Of a stretch of 64,000 nt of DNA, positions 27,177 to 36,603 are shown piece after piece. A program made the position numbers and the translations under genes. Source of the stretch: Novosphingobium sp. B1 (GTDB lineage: Bacteria > Pseudomonadota > Alphaproteobacteria > Sphingomonadales > Sphingomonadaceae). The stretch is from positions 62,001-126,000 of the forward strand of contig NZ_FWXL01000008.1 of assembly GCF_900176395.1 (NCBI RefSeq), written 5' to 3'. The notes below the pieces were generated by a model, which was not told the DNA's origin, ran no database searches, and was given only the letters and a program-made list of their open reading frames with translations. The first letter of the stretch is position 1. Every line of letters begins with the position of its first letter.

Positions 27177-28063
27177 CTGAACCCTTCATTCAGACGATCA
27201 CCCCTGTTGCCCACGATCTCGGCGCGTTCGAGGTTCGCCGCGCAATCCCCTCTCGCCTGCGCACCATGGTCGGCCCGTTCATCTTTGTTGATCAGTTCGG
27301 CCCTGCCCACCTGCCCGATGGCACCGCCATGGACGTGCGCCCGCACCCGCACATCAACCTTGCGACCGTCACCTGGCTGTTCGAAGGCGCGATCGACCAC
27401 CGCGACAGCCTCGGCTCCTTCGCCACGATCCGCCCCGGGCAGGTCAACCTGATGACCGCCGGCACCGGCATCGTCCATTCCGAACGCTCACCCGAAACCG
27501 AACGCCCCGGCGGCCCCCACCTTTACGGCATGCAGACGTGGCTCGCCCTGCCCGATGGCCAGGAGGAGATCGCCCCGGCCTTCGAACAGGTAACCGCCCT
27601 GCCGCTGGTCGAGGACGTATGCGTCAGCGCGCGGGTTATCATGGGCACGCTGTGGGGCAAGACTGCCCCCACCACCCAGCACGCCGCCACGATCTATGCC
27701 GAGATTCTGCTGACCCCGGGCGGCAGCCTGCCCATCGATGCCGAGGCCGACGAACGCGCAGTCATGCTCGTCGGCGGCGAGGCGCAGATCGACGGACATC
27801 CCCTGGCCCTCTACGACCTCGTCGTCCTTGCGCCCGGCGCCGTCCTCAAGCTGCAATCGGAAACCGGCGGCCGCGTCATGCTGATGGGCGGCGAAGCCTT
27901 TGCCACGAAGCGTCACGTCTGGTGGAACTTCGTCAGCTCCAGCCGCGACCGCATCAACCAAGCCAAGGCCGACTGGCAGGAGGGCCGCTTCCCCAAAGTG
28001 CCGGGGGATGAGCAGGAGTTCATACCGCTGCCGAAGGTGGCAACCACCGTAAGCTATCCTTGA
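27173..28063 (+). CDS. Pirin family protein
   Basis: A 296-residue bicupin of the pirin family. The N-terminal cupin has DQFGPAHLPDG, the metal-ligand region RPHPHINLATVTWLFEGAIDHRDSLG (His-His, with Glu and His further on) and MTAGTGIVHSE. The C-terminal cupin has MLVGGEAQIDGHPL. The GTG start at 27173 is supported by GGAGG seven bases upstream. Pirins bind Fe and some have quercetin 2,3-dioxygenase activity. The gene ends convergently with rlmJ, and a short inverted repeat TTGAGC/GCTCAA (28060-28075) spans both stop codons. Confidence 0.93.
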   Translation: MTEPFIQTITPVAHDLGAFEVRRAIPSRLRTMVGPFIFVDQFGPAHLPDGTAMDVRPHPHINLATVTWLFEGAIDHRDSLGSFATIRPGQVNLMTAGTGIVHSERSPETERPGGPHLYGMQTWLALPDGQEEIAPAFEQVTALPLVEDVCVSARVIMGTLWGKTAPTTQHAATIYAEILLTPGGSLPIDAEADERAVMLVGGEAQIDGHPLALYDLVVLAPGAVLKLQSETGGRVMLMGGEAFATKRHVWWNFVSSSRDRINQAKADWQEGRFPKVPGDEQEFIPLPKVATTVSYP

Positions 28064-28066
28064 GCT

Positions 28067-28894
28067 TCAGCTCAACCACTCGGCGCTCAGCGTGCCGCTG
28101 TGCCCCTCAGGAGCCAGCGCGGCGCGCAGCGCTTCGAGCATGGGCAGCAGGCCTTGCGTGAAGGCATAGGGCGGGTTCACAATGAACAGCCCCGCGCCGT
28201 TGTAGATCCCCGGTTGGTCGGCATCATAGAGCCAGTGCTCCACGTTGAGCAGCTTCGGGATGCCGAGCCTGCGCAGTTTATCCTTCCAGTGGACGTGCGC
28301 AGAGCGGTCTTTCAGCGGATACCAGATCACCGTCACGCCATGCGACCACTTGCGGTGCGCGGCGGCAAGGGTCTTCGTGATCCGCGCACGTTCGTCGGTC
28401 TGCTCGTATGGCGGATCGACCACCACCAGCCCGCGCGGGGTGCGCGTCGGCACCATCGCCAGCCAAAGCTCGTAGGCGTCGCGCTCGTGCACGGCCGCCG
28501 GTGTGCCGCGCATCGCCCCGCGCAGGGCATAAGCGTCCTCCGGGTGCTTCTCGTTGAGGATCAGCAGATCCTGAGGCCGTAGCATTTGCGCCAGAAAGCG
28601 CGGCGAACCGGGGTAGAGCGCTGGCTCCTCTCCCTCGTTCACCGCCTGAACCGCAGTGCGAAAATCTTCCAGCAACGGGTTCGTATCGGCAAAGGCCCGC
28701 ATCACGCCCTGCACTGCCTCACCCGTGCGTTGCGCCTGATCGCCGCGCAGATCGTACAATCCGCAGCCGGCATGGGTATCGATCAGGGTCATTGCGCTGT
28801 CCTTGAGCTGCAGGGCCCGCACAAGCGCGATCAGAAGCGCGTGCTTGACGACGTCAGCGCTGTTGCCTGCATGGAAGGAATGACGGTAATTCAC
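28067..28894 (-). CDS. rlmJ: 23S rRNA (adenine2030-N6)-methyltransferase RlmJ
   Basis: A 275-residue enzyme beginning NYRHSFHAGNSADVVKHALL, the RlmJ hallmark. The AdoMet-binding region LIDTHAGCGLYDL and the catalytic motif DPPYEQ (N6-adenine methyltransferase) follow, with YPLKD later. It methylates A2030 of 23S rRNA. The start is taken as the GTG at 28894 because homologues begin with this motif; a longer frame upstream is not conserved. The ribosome site is weak. Confidence 0.95.
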   Translation of the reverse strand: MNYRHSFHAGNSADVVKHALLIALVRALQLKDSAMTLIDTHAGCGLYDLRGDQAQRTGEAVQGVMRAFADTNPLLEDFRTAVQAVNEGEEPALYPGSPRFLAQMLRPQDLLILNEKHPEDAYALRGAMRGTPAAVHERDAYELWLAMVPTRTPRGLVVVDPPYEQTDERARITKTLAAAHRKWSHGVTVIWYPLKDRSAHVHWKDKLRRLGIPKLLNVEHWLYDADQPGIYNGAGLFIVNPPYAFTQGLLPMLEALRAALAPEGHSGTLSAEWLS

Positions 28895-29052
28895 TGTACT
28901 TGAAAATCCTGACGGTTTGTTGCGGCCCCATGGGCAGGGGTGCCTGCTCATAGGCTGGCAGGCTCCTTCCACCAAGCTCTGACCGGCCTCCAACCGGCAC
29001 CGGCCGCTGCAGAAACACGCAATTACCCTGACCCGCCTATAGTTTGGCGGCA

Positions 29053-29403
29053 ATGATCGTTCGTTATCATTGCGCCATGCAGGCCGAAGCAAAAGAGAGC
29101 GGAAAGAGCCGATTCGGCAGCATCAGCCTGTTGTTGCTCGTCTGTGCACTGCTCCCGGCGACGGCACTTTCGCCCAAGCAAGGCGCGGCGCTCGCTGTGC
29201 TTTCCCTCTCGCCCTCCGCCTCGGGTTCCTATGCCCGCTGGGCGACCGGGCATGGTGCGCGGATCATCGGAACCACCCCGCTTGGCGGTATGGTCCTCGA
29301 CCATGCGCCCGATGGCGCCCTGTATGCCTCCCTGCACCACGGTGTGATCGCGATCGCGGTTCCGCTTGGCCTGTGCACCGGCTCTCCAAGGATTGAAAAG
29401 TAA
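29053..29403 (+). CDS. Small membrane-anchored or secreted hypothetical protein
   Basis: A protein of about 116 residues with a hydrophobic segment near the N-terminus (ISLLLLVCALLPATALS) that could be a signal or anchor, followed by a region with ARWATGHGARIIGT and a hydrophobic C-terminal part. I do not recognise it. Its TAA shares a base with the ATG of the chemotaxis transducer (TAATG), implying coupled translation. The start could also be the ATG at 29077; neither has a convincing ribosome site. Confidence 0.6.
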   Translation: MIVRYHCAMQAEAKESGKSRFGSISLLLLVCALLPATALSPKQGAALAVLSLSPSASGSYARWATGHGARIIGTTPLGGMVLDHAPDGALYASLHHGVIAIAVPLGLCTGSPRIEK

Positions 29404-30941
29404 TGGATCAGTTGCAGGCCCTCCGCGCAAATGGCCTTCGTGCCTTGGCGTTCGCATCGATCATGGGCGCGCTGATTGTGTGGATCGGAGAGATCTGGGC
29501 CGGATCGGGCTTCATGCCACCGATTGCGGCCACCTTTGCCGCCGCGCTCACTGCCTATGTCGCCCTCAACGGCCAGGGTAACACGACGCAACGCTGCGCC
29601 GTCGCGGCTGGAGTCATGACCTTTCCGATGATCCTGCTCTATCAGTGGGCAGGGTCGAGCTGGATGATCGACCTGCACATGGTCTTCTTCGCGTGCCTCG
29701 CCATCGTCGTGGTTCTGGCAGACTGGCGGGCGATCATCACCGGAGCGGCACTGACCGCGGTGCATCACCTGCTCGGCAACTTCGTCGCACCCGAACTGGT
29801 CTACAACAACGGTGCCGATTTTCTCCGCGTGGTCCTGCACGCTGTCGTCGTGATCGCGGAAACGGCGGCGCTGGTCTTCCTCAGCGTCCAGCTGCAACGC
29901 CTGATCCTTGCCCAGGCCGAGGCCGAAGCCCACAAGCTTGCCATGGAACAGGCCTCGGCTGCAGAGCGGCAACGCGCTGCCGACGAGCAGAAACTGGTGA
30001 TATCGGCCGTGGAACAGCGGCTGGAGGAACTGGCAGCCGGCGACCTGCGCACCAAGATCGATGTAGATTTTCCCCCGGCATACGCGAAGCTCAAGAACAG
30101 CTTCAACGCCGCGACCACCGATCTCGACCGTCTTGTCGGCGCCGTTTCGACCACCACCCATCTCATAACGCGCGGGTCTTCGGAAATCCGCAGCGCATCG
30201 GACGATCTGGCAAGGCGCACCGAACAGCAGGCCAGCGCTCTTGAACAGAACACATCGGTCACGCACGAGATTTGCGCAGAAATCGACCAGACCGCGCGCA
30301 ATGCCGGCCATACCCGCGAAGCGATCGGGGAAGCGCAGCAGTTTGCGCAAACAGGCGGCACGGTCGTCTCCAGCGCAGTCGCCGCAATGAACGAGATCGA
30401 ACGCTCGTCGAAGGAAATTGGCCAGATCATCTCCCTGATCGACGGAATCGCTTTCCAGACCAACCTTCTGGCCCTGAACGCCGGCGTCGAGGCGGCCCGT
30501 GCAGGCGATGCGGGCAAGGGCTTTGCCGTTGTCGCCAACGAAGTGCGCGCGCTCGCACAGAGGTCTGCCGATGCGGCCAGCAGCATCCGCCATCTTATCC
30601 AGACATCGAGCGAACAGGTCGCCCAAGGCGTCAGTCTGGTCGGCAAGACTGGCACGGTCCTCGATGACATCGTGACCCGCGTTTCGCAGGTCAGCGGCTC
30701 GGTGTCGGAAATCGCCGACTCGGCCGTGCGGCAATCGGCAGAACTTTCCCGCGTGAGCAGCTCCTTCGCCAACCTCGATACCCTGACCCAGCAGAATGCG
30801 GCGATGGTCGAGGAGAGCAATGCCGCTGCCCACGAGCTGGCACGTGCGGCCGAGGAATTGCGCCGCCTCGTCAGCAGGTTCCGCACATCCGGCTACGATG
30901 GTCGCGCAGAACGTTCATCGCCTGCACTGCGGGTCGCCTGA
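29403..30941 (+). CDS. Methyl-accepting chemotaxis protein, multi-helix membrane sensor
   Basis: A 512-residue transducer. The first ~165 residues form about five or six hydrophobic helices without a large periplasmic domain, so it probably senses membrane or intracellular conditions. A linker with a HAMP-like segment (EQRLEELAAGDLRTKID) leads to the cytoplasmic signalling domain (about 270-490). The tip hairpin is EIGQIISLIDGIAFQTNLLALNAG-VEAARAG, with Gly where Ala is usual. No C-terminal CheR-binding pentapeptide is present. It is coupled to the small gene before it; no che genes are adjacent. Confidence 0.93.
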   Translation: MDQLQALRANGLRALAFASIMGALIVWIGEIWAGSGFMPPIAATFAAALTAYVALNGQGNTTQRCAVAAGVMTFPMILLYQWAGSSWMIDLHMVFFACLAIVVVLADWRAIITGAALTAVHHLLGNFVAPELVYNNGADFLRVVLHAVVVIAETAALVFLSVQLQRLILAQAEAEAHKLAMEQASAAERQRAADEQKLVISAVEQRLEELAAGDLRTKIDVDFPPAYAKLKNSFNAATTDLDRLVGAVSTTTHLITRGSSEIRSASDDLARRTEQQASALEQNTSVTHEICAEIDQTARNAGHTREAIGEAQQFAQTGGTVVSSAVAAMNEIERSSKEIGQIISLIDGIAFQTNLLALNAGVEAARAGDAGKGFAVVANEVRALAQRSADAASSIRHLIQTSSEQVAQGVSLVGKTGTVLDDIVTRVSQVSGSVSEIADSAVRQSAELSRVSSSFANLDTLTQQNAAMVEESNAAAHELARAAEELRRLVSRFRTSGYDGRAERSSPALRVA

Positions 30942-31050
30942 CCGCGACAACGCACTTCCAGTACTTCCCGCTCTTCCCTCTCCGGCAAATCCCTGACACC
31001 ATGCTCTTAATGGATCGGTTAAGAATCGATCCAACAGGGAGAGCATTTGG

Positions 31051-31869
31051 ATGGCGTTTGCTGGACAGGTCGTTTGGATCACCGGGGCTTCCTCGGGCAT
31101 CGGTGCGGCGATGGCGCGAAGCCTTGCCGCCCAGGGCGCGCAACTGATCCTTTCGGGACGAAACGAAGCCGCGCTTGCCGACATCGCCAGCCGTTGCGCC
31201 AAGGCCATGGTTCTGCCGTTCGAGGCGACCGACTACGCCGCCGCCGCCCGTGCGGCCGAAGCGGCGTGGAACTGGCAGGGCCGTGTGGACGTGCTGGTCA
31301 ACAACGCGGGTATCTCCCAGCGCTCGCTTGCCGTCGATACCGCGTTTCCGGTCTATGAGCGCATCGTCGCGGTAGATCTGCTCGCTCCCATCGCACTTAC
31401 GCAGGCGCTGCTGCCGCACATGGCTGCGCGAAAGTCAGGGCGGCTCGTGATGATATCCAGCGTGGCCGGCAAGGTCGGCTCGCCGATGCGCACGGCCTAC
31501 AGCGCGGCAAAGTTCGGCCTGTTCGGCTATTCCGACGCCTTGCGCGCCGAGGTCGCCGGATTGGGCATCAAGGTCCAGGTGATCGCGCCCGGATCGATTC
31601 GCACCAATGTCTCGCGCAATGCCCTGGCCGCCGATGGCCAGAAGCGGGGTGTCAGCGACAAGGCTATCGAGAACGGGCTCGACCCAGATGCGGCCGTCGC
31701 CCGGATGCTCGAAGCCATCGCGGCGGACGAGCGCGAAATCATCGTGGCCGAGGGCATGGAACTGCAGATCGGCGAACTGCGTCGCACGCCCGATGCCCTG
31801 CACGATCAGATGGCCGCTGTCGTCGCTTCGGGCTATGCCCAGAAGATGGAAGAGGGAGCCAGCCAATGA
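31051..31869 (+). CDS. SDR family oxidoreductase
   Basis: A 272-residue classical SDR: TGASSGIG (cofactor-binding), NNAGIS, catalytic Ser in MISSVAGKVGSP, and YSAAK. It resembles the DHRS7/short-chain dehydrogenase group acting on lipophilic carbonyls. GGGAGAG precedes the ATG. The C-terminus is longer than core SDRs by about 20 residues. It overlaps the following alpha/beta hydrolase by 4 bases (ATGA), so the two enzymes probably act on related compounds. The substrate is unknown. Confidence 0.9.
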   Translation: MAFAGQVVWITGASSGIGAAMARSLAAQGAQLILSGRNEAALADIASRCAKAMVLPFEATDYAAAARAAEAAWNWQGRVDVLVNNAGISQRSLAVDTAFPVYERIVAVDLLAPIALTQALLPHMAARKSGRLVMISSVAGKVGSPMRTAYSAAKFGLFGYSDALRAEVAGLGIKVQVIAPGSIRTNVSRNALAADGQKRGVSDKAIENGLDPDAAVARMLEAIAADEREIIVAEGMELQIGELRRTPDALHDQMAAVVASGYAQKMEEGASQ

Positions 31870-32771
31870 CCGACCAGCCGGGCTTTGCCGACTTGCAGCG
31901 CGTGAAACTCGCCAGCGGCATCGAACTCGATGTCCTCGATGTCGGACCGCGCGATGCGCCGACGCTGATCTTCCTCCACGGCTTCCCGGAAAGTCACCGC
32001 ACCTGGCGCCGCCAGATCGCGCATCTTTCCGCCCGCTTCCGCTGCATCGCGCCCGACCAGCGCGGCTATCGCGGCTCGTCCAAGCCCGAGGGCGTGGAGA
32101 ACTACACGCCCGACAAGCTGATCGGCGATGTATTCCAGCTTGCGGATGCGCTCGGCGTCGAGAAGTTCACGGTGCTCGGCCATGACTGGGGCGGTGCGAT
32201 TGCCTGGGGCGTCGCCCTGCTCGGCCAGGGCACGCGGGTGACCCGCGCGGTCATTGCCAATGCCCCGCACCCGGTGATCTTCCCGCGCCTGCTCTGGACC
32301 GACCGCCAGCAGCGCGAGGCCAGCCAGTACATGCGCGCCTTCCGCGATCCCGCCAACGACGCCATGGTGCGCGAACACGGACTTGGCGCGCTGCTGCTGC
32401 AGGCGCTCAACTGGAACCGCTCGCCGGTGATGGAAGAGGAAGAGCGCGCCGCCCTGTTCAAGGACTGGTCGAATCCCGATGCCGCCATCGCCATGCTCAA
32501 CTGGTATCGCGCCATCCCGATGGCCGTCCCGCCGATGGATGCGCCGTTCGAACTGCCCGAAGGCTATCAGGACGCACAGGTGCCGCCCCTGCAGATTCCG
32601 ACGCTGGTGATCTGGGCGATGGACGACATGGCCCTGCCCGCGTGCAACCTTGATGGCATGGACCGCCTTGTCACCAATCTCACGCTCGAAAAAGTCCACG
32701 ATTGCGGGCACTTCGTGCCGTGGGAAGCCCCGCAGGCGGTCAACGCCGCGCTCGACCGTTTCCTTGGCTGA
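31866..32771 (+). CDS. Alpha/beta hydrolase, epoxide-hydrolase-like
   Basis: A 301-residue alpha/beta hydrolase. HGFPES is the oxyanion-hole motif. The nucleophile is Asp in GHDWGG, as in epoxide hydrolases and haloalkane dehalogenases rather than serine esterases. The acid is probably in WAMDDMALP and the base His in DCGHFVPWEAP. The cap-domain tyrosines expected of epoxide hydrolases may be Y within MNWYRAIP and YMRAF. It forms a two-gene unit with the SDR gene. The exact substrate is unknown. Confidence 0.9.
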   Translation: MTDQPGFADLQRVKLASGIELDVLDVGPRDAPTLIFLHGFPESHRTWRRQIAHLSARFRCIAPDQRGYRGSSKPEGVENYTPDKLIGDVFQLADALGVEKFTVLGHDWGGAIAWGVALLGQGTRVTRAVIANAPHPVIFPRLLWTDRQQREASQYMRAFRDPANDAMVREHGLGALLLQALNWNRSPVMEEEERAALFKDWSNPDAAIAMLNWYRAIPMAVPPMDAPFELPEGYQDAQVPPLQIPTLVIWAMDDMALPACNLDGMDRLVTNLTLEKVHDCGHFVPWEAPQAVNAALDRFLG

Positions 32772-32774
32772 AGG

Positions 32775-33494
32775 TCATCGGCAGGCCGCCCAGCCGCCGG
32801 ATCGCTGCGCCTGATCGAGGTGCAAGTGATCGGCGTGGGCGGCGTTGTAGTCAGGTGAGAGCACGGTCGAGAAACTCTGGCACGCCGCATCGCGCACGTC
32901 ATGCAGGAACGCTGCCTTCTCATCGCCTGACGCCCAGCCCTTGAGCACCGAGATGCGGCGGCCGTCTGCAAGCACGAAGGCACTGATGTCGATGGCGTTG
33001 CCGGTGGCGTGCTCGCTCCAGTTGCCGTCGGATCCGCCACCGATGCGGCGGCAATTGTTGGTGCCAAAGTGCTCGACCGAGGTGACGGGACTGCCGAGAA
33101 GGCGCTCTGCGGCGGGCTGGATGCCATGCCGCAGCCACATGGCCAGACCTGCATCGATGGCGCAGGTTGCCTGGGCACCACGTGGGGCCAACCTTACCTT
33201 CACCTGTGCCAGACCTTGCAAAACCTGCCGGTCACCTCGCAGGCATTGCCCCTCGCCCGTCGGCGGCAGGGGCTCGGCCATGATCCCGCTGCTTTCCAGG
33301 AAGGCGCGGCACACTGCCCGGTCACCCCGCAGCGTCTGAAGCTTCATCGCCGTCGCCCAACCAGGCGGGTCGACCAGCGCCAGCGGCGCCCAAGGGTCAT
33401 GCTCGGGATGCCGCTGCAACCACTCCCATCCGGCAAGCCCCGCCGAGGCGATGATCAGCAGGACAATGACGGTGCGAAGGAGAGAGCGGCGCAT
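32775..33494 (-). CDS. Extensin-like family protein (M15-type fold)
   Basis: A 239-residue protein with an N-terminal membrane helix (TVIVLLIIASAGLAGWEWL). A bacterial extensin-like domain follows with CAIDAGLAMWLRHGIQPAAE, GTNNCRRIGG and the metal-site motifs HATGNAIDISAF and HADHLHLDQ. The His/Asp pattern resembles LAS/M15 D,D-peptidases, so a role in peptidoglycan modification is likely but unproven. It faces the alpha/beta hydrolase tail to tail with only 3 bases between the stops. Confidence 0.88.
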   Translation of the reverse strand: MRRSLLRTVIVLLIIASAGLAGWEWLQRHPEHDPWAPLALVDPPGWATAMKLQTLRGDRAVCRAFLESSGIMAEPLPPTGEGQCLRGDRQVLQGLAQVKVRLAPRGAQATCAIDAGLAMWLRHGIQPAAERLLGSPVTSVEHFGTNNCRRIGGGSDGNWSEHATGNAIDISAFVLADGRRISVLKGWASGDEKAAFLHDVRDAACQSFSTVLSPDYNAAHADHLHLDQAQRSGGWAACR

Positions 33495-33544
33495 CTTCGC
33501 TCAACCAAGAGGCGAGGAGATCGTTTCTGCAGGCGGGGCAGACC

Positions 33545-34600
33545 TTAGGGCAGCCACTCCACCCAGGCACCATGGGCATGAGCGGTGCCGAGCAACACCA
33601 GCTCCTCTCCGCCGGGCCAATGGCGCACGGTCAGTTCGTGCCGGAAGGTTTGCCGGTTGGTCTCGAGCATCACCCACGCCAGCCGCCGCGACTGATCGGC
33701 CTTGGCGCCCGCCTGCGCCATCAGGGTCTCGATCCGCGCGCGCGTTTCGGCCGGCAGGTATTGCCAGACGATGGAATGGAAGATCACACGTGTCGTATCG
33801 GCATCCTGCGGCGCGGCCAGCCGCTCGGCAACGAAGTCGCCTGCGTCCATCTGCACCACGTCAGGCGCTTTTTGGGCAGCCAGCGCGATGGCTGCATCGA
33901 TCCGTCCAATCCGCTCGGTCACCTCGGCCCAGACATAGGACTTCAGGCGCAGCGCCTGCTCCGGGTCGGCCAGGTTCATCGGTGCACGGTCGCAACCTTG
34001 AATGCCGCCAATGGAAACCGGAGCCTGCGGCGGCGGCGGCCCACGCCATTCGGGTACGATCCGCATCGGCGAAGCCGCAGGACCGGCGGTCGTCCCGCCA
34101 AGGTCGAAGAAGAACCGCTCCATCATCGTGTTGACGCCGGCGCTCGCGCCCAGCTCGTTGAGTTCGAAACGCGGGCCGACGCGGGCCGAGAGCCACAGGA
34201 GCGCCGCCATGATCGAGGCCGAACGCCCCGCCTCGTTGGTTTGCGGCGGCCCGTCGAGCCACGGCAGCAGCGCCTCATCGTGCTCCCGCGTCACCGCGAG
34301 CACCAGCGCATCGACCTGTGCCTGATCGGTCACCTCCCCGCGATAGACCGAAGCGAGGCGGGTGTCCGTGCCGGTAAGCACGAGGTTGTGATGACCACCG
34401 GCCAGCCGCAGCGGCAGCGCGTCTTCGAGCGGCCTTCCCGGCCATCCGGCGATTCGCCTGCCGACCCGTGTCGCGCCGTCGAGCAGCCGCAATTGCGCGC
34501 GCACAACGCGGCCCGTGCAGGGTGCACCATTGTTCGTGGCATGATCGGCCTGCCATTCTATGGCCTTTGCGACCTCTTCGATCTCCATGATCGGGTTCAT
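33545..34600 (-). CDS. DUF2332 family protein
   Basis: A 351-residue protein of the DUF2332 family. Recognisable segments are EWQADHATNNGAPCTGRVV near the N-terminus, NELGASAGVN (an AdoMet-binding-like glycine motif), FHSIVWQYLP and a C-terminal LGTAHAHGAWVEWLP. The fold looks like a methyltransferase-type Rossmann domain, but activity is not established. The start at 34600 has AAGGGC upstream; a second ATG four codons later is possible. It is divergent from hisG across 42 bases. Confidence 0.88.
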   Translation of the reverse strand: MNPIMEIEEVAKAIEWQADHATNNGAPCTGRVVRAQLRLLDGATRVGRRIAGWPGRPLEDALPLRLAGGHHNLVLTGTDTRLASVYRGEVTDQAQVDALVLAVTREHDEALLPWLDGPPQTNEAGRSASIMAALLWLSARVGPRFELNELGASAGVNTMMERFFFDLGGTTAGPAASPMRIVPEWRGPPPPQAPVSIGGIQGCDRAPMNLADPEQALRLKSYVWAEVTERIGRIDAAIALAAQKAPDVVQMDAGDFVAERLAAPQDADTTRVIFHSIVWQYLPAETRARIETLMAQAGAKADQSRRLAWVMLETNRQTFRHELTVRHWPGGEELVLLGTAHAHGAWVEWLP

Positions 34601-34642
34601 TCGGTTGCCCTTTGCGCCGTGCTGCCATAAGGGCGGCGGGTT

Positions 34643-35314
34643 ATGTCCACCGCCGCACCGCTCGTTTTCGCCCTGCCCAAGGGCCGCATCCTCGACGAGG
34701 CCCTGCCTCTGCTCGAGAAGGCCGGGATCGTGCCCGAGGCCGATTTCTTTAACAAGGCCTCGCGCGCACTGTCCTTTGCCACCAATCGCGACGACGTGAA
34801 GATCATTCGCGTCCGCGCATTCGATGTGGCAACATTCGTGGCCCATGGCGCGGCCCATGCAGGCGTGGTGGGATCGGACGTGATCGACGAATTCGACTAT
34901 GCCGATCTCTATGCGCCGGTCGATCTCGACATCGGGCACTGCCGCCTTTCGGTGGCCGAGCCGGTGAGCATGGTGGAAAGCGGCGCAAACGCGCGCGAAA
35001 GCCATGCGCGGGTGGCGACCAAATATCCGAACCTGACGCGCCGCCACTTCGAGAAGCTGGGCGTACAGGCCGAAGTCGTGAAGCTGAACGGCGCGATGGA
35101 GCTGGCGCCTTCGCTCGGTCTTGCCAGCCGTATCGTCGATCTGGTTTCGACCGGGCGGACGCTCAAGGAAAACGGCCTTGTCGAAACCAGCCAGATCCTG
35201 CCGGTTTCAGCCCGGCTGATCGTCAACCGCGCGGCCCTGAAGACCGACAGCGCCCGCCTTGGCGCGCTGGTCGATGCCTTCCGCGTGATGGTGGCGGAAA
35301 GGAAGGCCGCCTGA
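34643..35314 (+). CDS. hisG: ATP phosphoribosyltransferase, short form
   Basis: A 223-residue HisG catalysing the first step of histidine synthesis (ATP plus PRPP). At this length it is the short form, lacking the C-terminal allosteric domain. By family knowledge such enzymes need HisZ, which is not in the window. Signatures are [20 protein letters not shown] near the start and [15 protein letters not shown], the PRPP-binding loop. The TGA of hisG overlaps the ATG of hisD by one base (TGATG), so the two are coupled. Confidence 0.97.
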   Translation: MSTAAPLVFALPKGRILDEALPLLEKAGIVPEADFFNKASRALSFATNRDDVKIIRVRAFDVATFVAHGAAHAGVVGSDVIDEFDYADLYAPVDLDIGHCRLSVAEPVSMVESGANARESHARVATKYPNLTRRHFEKLGVQAEVVKLNGAMELAPSLGLASRIVDLVSTGRTLKENGLVETSQILPVSARLIVNRAALKTDSARLGALVDAFRVMVAERKAA

Positions 35315-36603
35315 TGCTCCGCCTCAATTCCAGCGATCCGGGCTTTGCCAAGGCTTTCGCGCGCCTCGTCAAGGACCGCCGCGAGAGCGACGAGAACGTC
35401 GCGCGCGATGTGCAGACGATCATCGACGACGTGCGCATTCGCGGCGATGAGGCGCTCGCCGAATATACCGCAAAGTTCGACGGGCATACTCCGGGCGAGG
35501 ACGACTGGCGCATTTCGCCCGAAGCCTGCCGTGAAGCCTTCGATGCACTGAAGCCCGATCTGCGCGCCGCGCTTGAGCTCGCCGCGCAGCGCATCCGCGA
35601 CTATCACCGCGCGCAACTGCCCGAAGATCGCGACTATACCGACGAGGCCGGCATGCGCCTTGGTGCGCGCTGGCGCGCCGTCGATGGCGCGGGGCTTTAC
35701 GTCCCGGGCGGACGCGCGGCCTACCCATCGTCGCTGCTGATGAATGCCATCCCCGCCAAGGTCGCGGGCGTGGAACGCCTCGTCGTCGTGACACCGACGC
35801 CCAGGGGTGAAGCCAATCCGCTGGTGCTGGCTGCCGCACACCTTGCCGGCGCAGACGAAGTCTGGCGTGTTGGCGGCGCGCAAGCCGTGGCAGCGCTCGC
35901 CTATGGGACTGGCCGGATCAAGCCGGTCGATGTCATCACCGGCCCCGGCAATGCCTGGGTTGCCGAAGCCAAGCGCCAGTTGTTCGGCGTTGTCGGCATC
36001 GACATGGTCGCAGGGCCTTCCGAGATTCTCGTGATTGCCGATGCCAAGAACGACCCGCAGTGGATTGCCGCCGATCTGCTCAGCCAGGCCGAGCACGATC
36101 CCGTGGCCCAATCGATCCTGATCACCGACGATGCCGCCTTCGCCGATCAGGTGGCGGACATGGTCGGCGTCGAGATCGCCATGCTGCCAACCGCCAAGGT
36201 CGCCAAGGCGAGCTGGGACGATTACGGCGTGATGATTGTTGTCGACTCGCTCGACGAAGCCCCCGCTCTGGCCAACGCCCTTGCTGCCGAACACGTCGAG
36301 ATCGCCACTGACAATCCGCAAGCGCTGTTCGACAAGATCCGCCATGCAGGGTCGGTCTTCCTTGGCCGCATGACCCCCGAAGCCGTCGGCGATTACGTTG
36401 CCGGCCCGAACCACGTCCTGCCCACCGGGCGCCGCGCGCGCTTTTCCTCGGGCCTTTCCGTTCTGGATTTCATGAAACGCACCAGCTTTATCGAGGCGAC
36501 TGACGCCGCGCTTGCCGCCGTCGGCCCTGCCGCCATTGCCCTTGCCGAGGCCGAGGGCCTTGCCGCCCACGCCCGCTCGATCGAAGTGAGGCTGGGCCTG
36601 TGA
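35314..36603 (+). CDS. hisD: Histidinol dehydrogenase
   Basis: A 429-residue enzyme of normal length, oxidising L-histidinol to histidine with NAD in two steps and containing Zn. Key segments are YVPGGRAAYPSSLLMN, GTGRIKPVDVITGPGNAWVAEAKR, the conserved VAGPSEILVIAD, and the metal/base region AEHDPVAQS. It is coupled to hisG upstream. Its TGA lies within the GTG start of nusB (GTGA). A hisG-hisD-nusB order is common in sphingomonads. Confidence 0.98.
   Translation: MLRLNSSDPGFAKAFARLVKDRRESDENVARDVQTIIDDVRIRGDEALAEYTAKFDGHTPGEDDWRISPEACREAFDALKPDLRAALELAAQRIRDYHRAQLPEDRDYTDEAGMRLGARWRAVDGAGLYVPGGRAAYPSSLLMNAIPAKVAGVERLVVVTPTPRGEANPLVLAAAHLAGADEVWRVGGAQAVAALAYGTGRIKPVDVITGPGNAWVAEAKRQLFGVVGIDMVAGPSEILVIADAKNDPQWIAADLLSQAEHDPVAQSILITDDAAFADQVADMVGVEIAMLPTAKVAKASWDDYGVMIVVDSLDEAPALANALAAEHVEIATDNPQALFDKIRHAGSVFLGRMTPEAVGDYVAGPNHVLPTGRRARFSSGLSVLDFMKRTSFIEATDAALAAVGPAAIALAEAEGLAAHARSIEVRLGL

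Noticed and set aside
28060..28075. Bidirectional terminator across pirin and rlmJ stop codons
   Set aside because: Stem of only 6 bp with no T-tract; not enough for a confident call.
29229..30833. Minus-strand open frame of about 530 codons
   Set aside because: Shadow of the chemotaxis transducer, with no family motif or ribosome site.
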